Part shown: positions 62,305-64,000 of the stretch, in pieces
Position numbering within the stretch: position 1 is the stretch's first letter
How the letters are laid out: every line of letters begins with the position of its first letter
Assembly (NCBI GenBank): GCA_003987775.1
Contig: RXJD01000020.1
Span: forward strand, 1 to 64,000
Direction of reading: 5' to 3'
Source: Mycobacterium sp.
GTDB lineage: Bacteria > Actinomycetota > Actinomycetes > Mycobacteriales > Mycobacteriaceae
Length of the DNA stretch: 64,000 nt
The notes under the pieces: generated by a model
Seen by the model: the letters and a program-made list of their open reading frames with translations, nothing else
Database searches by the model: none
What the model was told of the DNA's origin: nothing
Program-made: the position numbers and the translations under genes

Positions 62305-64000
62305 TCAGCGCTTGAGCCGGATGCGCCACCACACCACGGCCGAATAGACCACCGACAGCGCGGCCAGCATCGCCATGTCGAATAGCCACGCCGGGCGCGA
62401 GTGCGTCCAGTGGCTGTCCTCGGGGCTGATCGATCCGGGCACCAGTTCGCGCAGGTTGACCGTCGCAGCCGAGGCCCCGTAACCCCAGCGTGCGGGCACC
62501 AGCCAGGACAGCTGGTCCAGGAACGGCCGGTTGGTCACCGGCACCACGCCGCCGGCCAGCACCAGTTGCAGCATCAACGACAACACCAGCAACGGCATGA
62601 TCTGTTCGCCGGACCGGGCGATCGACGACAGCAGCAAACCGAGAATGGCCGAGGCCACACACGTCGCCGCGATGCTGACGAACAGCTCGAAGCTGGGGTC
62701 ACCCAGCAGCACCGCCCGCTGCGTCGGCGCACCCTTGCCCACCAGCACGATGCCGGTCGCTACCGCGGCCTGCGCGACGGCGAAAGCGCAGAACACGCTG
62801 ACCTTGGCGCCCAGGTACGCCCATGTCGACAGGCCCACCGCCTGCTCGCGCCGGAAGATCGGGCGCTCACCGATGAGGTCGCGGATGGTGAGCGCGGTCC
62901 CCATGAACACGGCGGCGATGCTCAGCAGGTTGAGGATCTGCGCGGCTTCGTCCGGGGTGTTGCTGGTCGCCTCGGCAAACCCGAAGCCGCGGTCGCCGGG
63001 GACCGTCAGCGACAGCGCCCCCAGGATGAACGGGAGCACCGCCAGAAAGACGAAGTAGGCGCGGTCGGCGATGACCAGCCGGACCTGCCGGCGCGCGATC
63101 GTGGAGAACTGCCGGGCGGCACTGGTGTGCGCGGGGGCACCGAGGTCGCCCGGAGTCTGCGTCGCCGTCGGGATGAACGGCCGGCTTTGGGCCAGGAACC
63201 GGCGGTTGGCTTCGTCGGGGTCGGCGCCCACTTTCGCGAAGATGTGCGCCCAGTTGGTGGTGCCCATGGCGGCGCCGATCTCATCGGGAGGGCCGAGAAA
63301 CGCCGTTTTACCGCCGGGCGCCATCAGCAGCACCTGGTCGCACACGTCCAGGTAGGTCAGGGAGTGGGTGACCACCAACACCACGCGCCCGGCGTCGGCG
63401 AGCTGGCGCAGCATGGTCATGACCTGCAGGTCCAGCGCCGGGTCCAGGCCGGACGTCGGCTCGTCGAGGATCAGCAGGGACGGCCCGGTGAGCAGTTCCA
63501 ATGCCACCGACGCCCGCTTGCGCTGGCCGCCGGAAAGCTGGTCGACCCTGGTGTCGGCGTGCTGGGTGAGCCCCAGTTCGTCGAGCACCTGCGCGATCAC
63601 CTGCGCCCGGTCCGCCTTGGTGGTGTCCGGCGGCAACCGAAGTTCGGCCGCGTAGCCGAGTGCCTGGTTCACGGTCAGCTGCCGGTGCACCACGTCGTCC
63701 TGCGGCACCATGCCGATCCGGCTGCGCAGGGAGGCGTACTCGCGGTGGATGTCGTGCCCGGCGAAGGTCACCGCGCCCGAGCCCGGGGTGGTATATCCGG
63801 CGATGAGCCGGGCCAGTGTGGTCTTGCCGGCGCCGGAGCCGCCGATGATGGCGGTCAGCGTGCCGGGCCGCGCGGTCATCGACACCTTCTGCAGCAGCGT
63901 CTTGGCGTCGACGCTGAAACTGACGTCGTTGACCTCCAGGCCGCCGGCGCTGGCGGCCGCCGCGGTGCGGCGGACCAGCGTGCCGCCGGTGAAGGTCAGG
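62305..64000 (-). CDS. ABC transporter fused ATPase/permease (Rv1747-like), 5' end beyond the window
   Basis: Visible part ~565 residues, cut at its N terminus by the window edge; the frame stays open to 64000. The ATPase domain has Walker A GGSGAGKTTLARLIAG, the signature LSGGQRKRASVALELL and Walker B LLILDEPTSGLDPALDL. An ABC-2 membrane domain with about six helices follows (for example AQAAVATGIVLVGKGA, LSIAAVFMGTALTIRD). The layout matches ABCG-type half-transporters; Rv1747 has N-terminal FHA domains, which would lie outside this window. It converges with mfpA after 14 bases. Rv1747-type transporters export cell-envelope glycolipids and are regulated by Ser/Thr kinases. Confidence 0.88.
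   Translation of the reverse strand, partial: LTFTGGTLVRRTAAAASAGGLEVNDVSFSVDAKTLLQKVSMTARPGTLTAIIGGSGAGKTTLARLIAGYTTPGSGAVTFAGHDIHREYASLRSRIGMVPQDDVVHRQLTVNQALGYAAELRLPPDTTKADRAQVIAQVLDELGLTQHADTRVDQLSGGQRKRASVALELLTGPSLLILDEPTSGLDPALDLQVMTMLRQLADAGRVVLVVTHSLTYLDVCDQVLLMAPGGKTAFLGPPDEIGAAMGTTNWAHIFAKVGADPDEANRRFLAQSRPFIPTATQTPGDLGAPAHTSAARQFSTIARRQVRLVIADRAYFVFLAVLPFILGALSLTVPGDRGFGFAEATSNTPDEAAQILNLLSIAAVFMGTALTIRDLIGERPIFRREQAVGLSTWAYLGAKVSVFCAFAVAQAAVATGIVLVGKGAPTQRAVLLGDPSFELFVSIAATCVASAILGLLLSSIARSGEQIMPLLVLSLMLQLVLAGGVVPVTNRPFLDQLSWLVPARWGYGASAATVNLRELVPGSISPEDSHWTHSRPAWLFDMAMLAALSVVYSAVVWWRIRLKR

Overview
This window comes from a slow-growing, PE/PPE-bearing Mycobacterium outside the M. 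tuberculosis complex. The evidence is a high-GC genome with whiB3, sigD, choD, cmaA1, imuA'-imuB, dnaE2 and mfp orthologues, one PE_PGRS gene, three PPE genes and many leaderless genes. From about 8.2 kb to 62.3 kb the gene order follows, in inverted orientation, the M. tuberculosis H37Rv segment from whiB3 (Rv3416) down to mfpA (Rv3361c). Rv comparisons are from memory, not from a search. I cannot name the species.

Region 1-8.2 kb is not part of that synteny. It holds a PucR-type regulator, a cupin dioxygenase, a hydroxylaminobenzene mutase-like membrane protein, a SodC-like lipoprotein without its metal ligands, a GlnA1-like glutamine synthetase with a TTG start, a two-RCK K+ channel, an F420-type oxidoreductase and a peroxiredoxin-like protein. 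whiB3 (8.2-8.5 kb) marks the start of synteny; the groES/groEL1 pair expected beside it is absent. Two PPE genes sit between whiB3 and the Rv3415c homologue.

From 12.4 to 20.3 kb come the Rv3415c homologue, sigD-rsdA, a DUF5319 gene, guaB2-guaB3 and choD. Next are two copies of the Rv3406-type sulfate-ester dioxygenase and their TetR regulator (Rv3405c type), tied together by four matching operators. A secreted C39-like protein, a GH65 phosphorylase/HAD mutase pair, a cold-shock protein, a PPE protein with a PE-PPE hydrolase domain and guaA follow.

From 31 to 42 kb lie a PhyH-like dioxygenase, an exported protein divergent from the SOS mutagenesis genes imuA'-imuB, a WhiB4-like regulator, iunH and cmaA1 (sharing a 23-bp divergent promoter), acrA1, lpqD, htdY and an APC permease. 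PE_PGRS, otsB2, an Rv3371-like acyltransferase homologue and dnaE2 follow. dnaE2 is under a perfect LexA box inside a 38-bp palindrome, so both halves of the mycobacterial mutasome are in the window.

The main accessory site is 52.6-55.2 kb. In H37Rv it is occupied by PE_PGRS51. Here it carries an FAD monooxygenase, a 25-residue peptide gene preceded by two TGTCC-N9/10-GGACA repeats, a strong hairpin and a methyltransferase. This is the best candidate for an undescribed small system. The window ends with trmL, an alpha/beta hydrolase, the mfpE-D-C-B-A conservon (sensor, roadblock, DUF742, GTPase, pentapeptide gyrase-protection protein) and a partial Rv1747-like ABC transporter running off the right edge.
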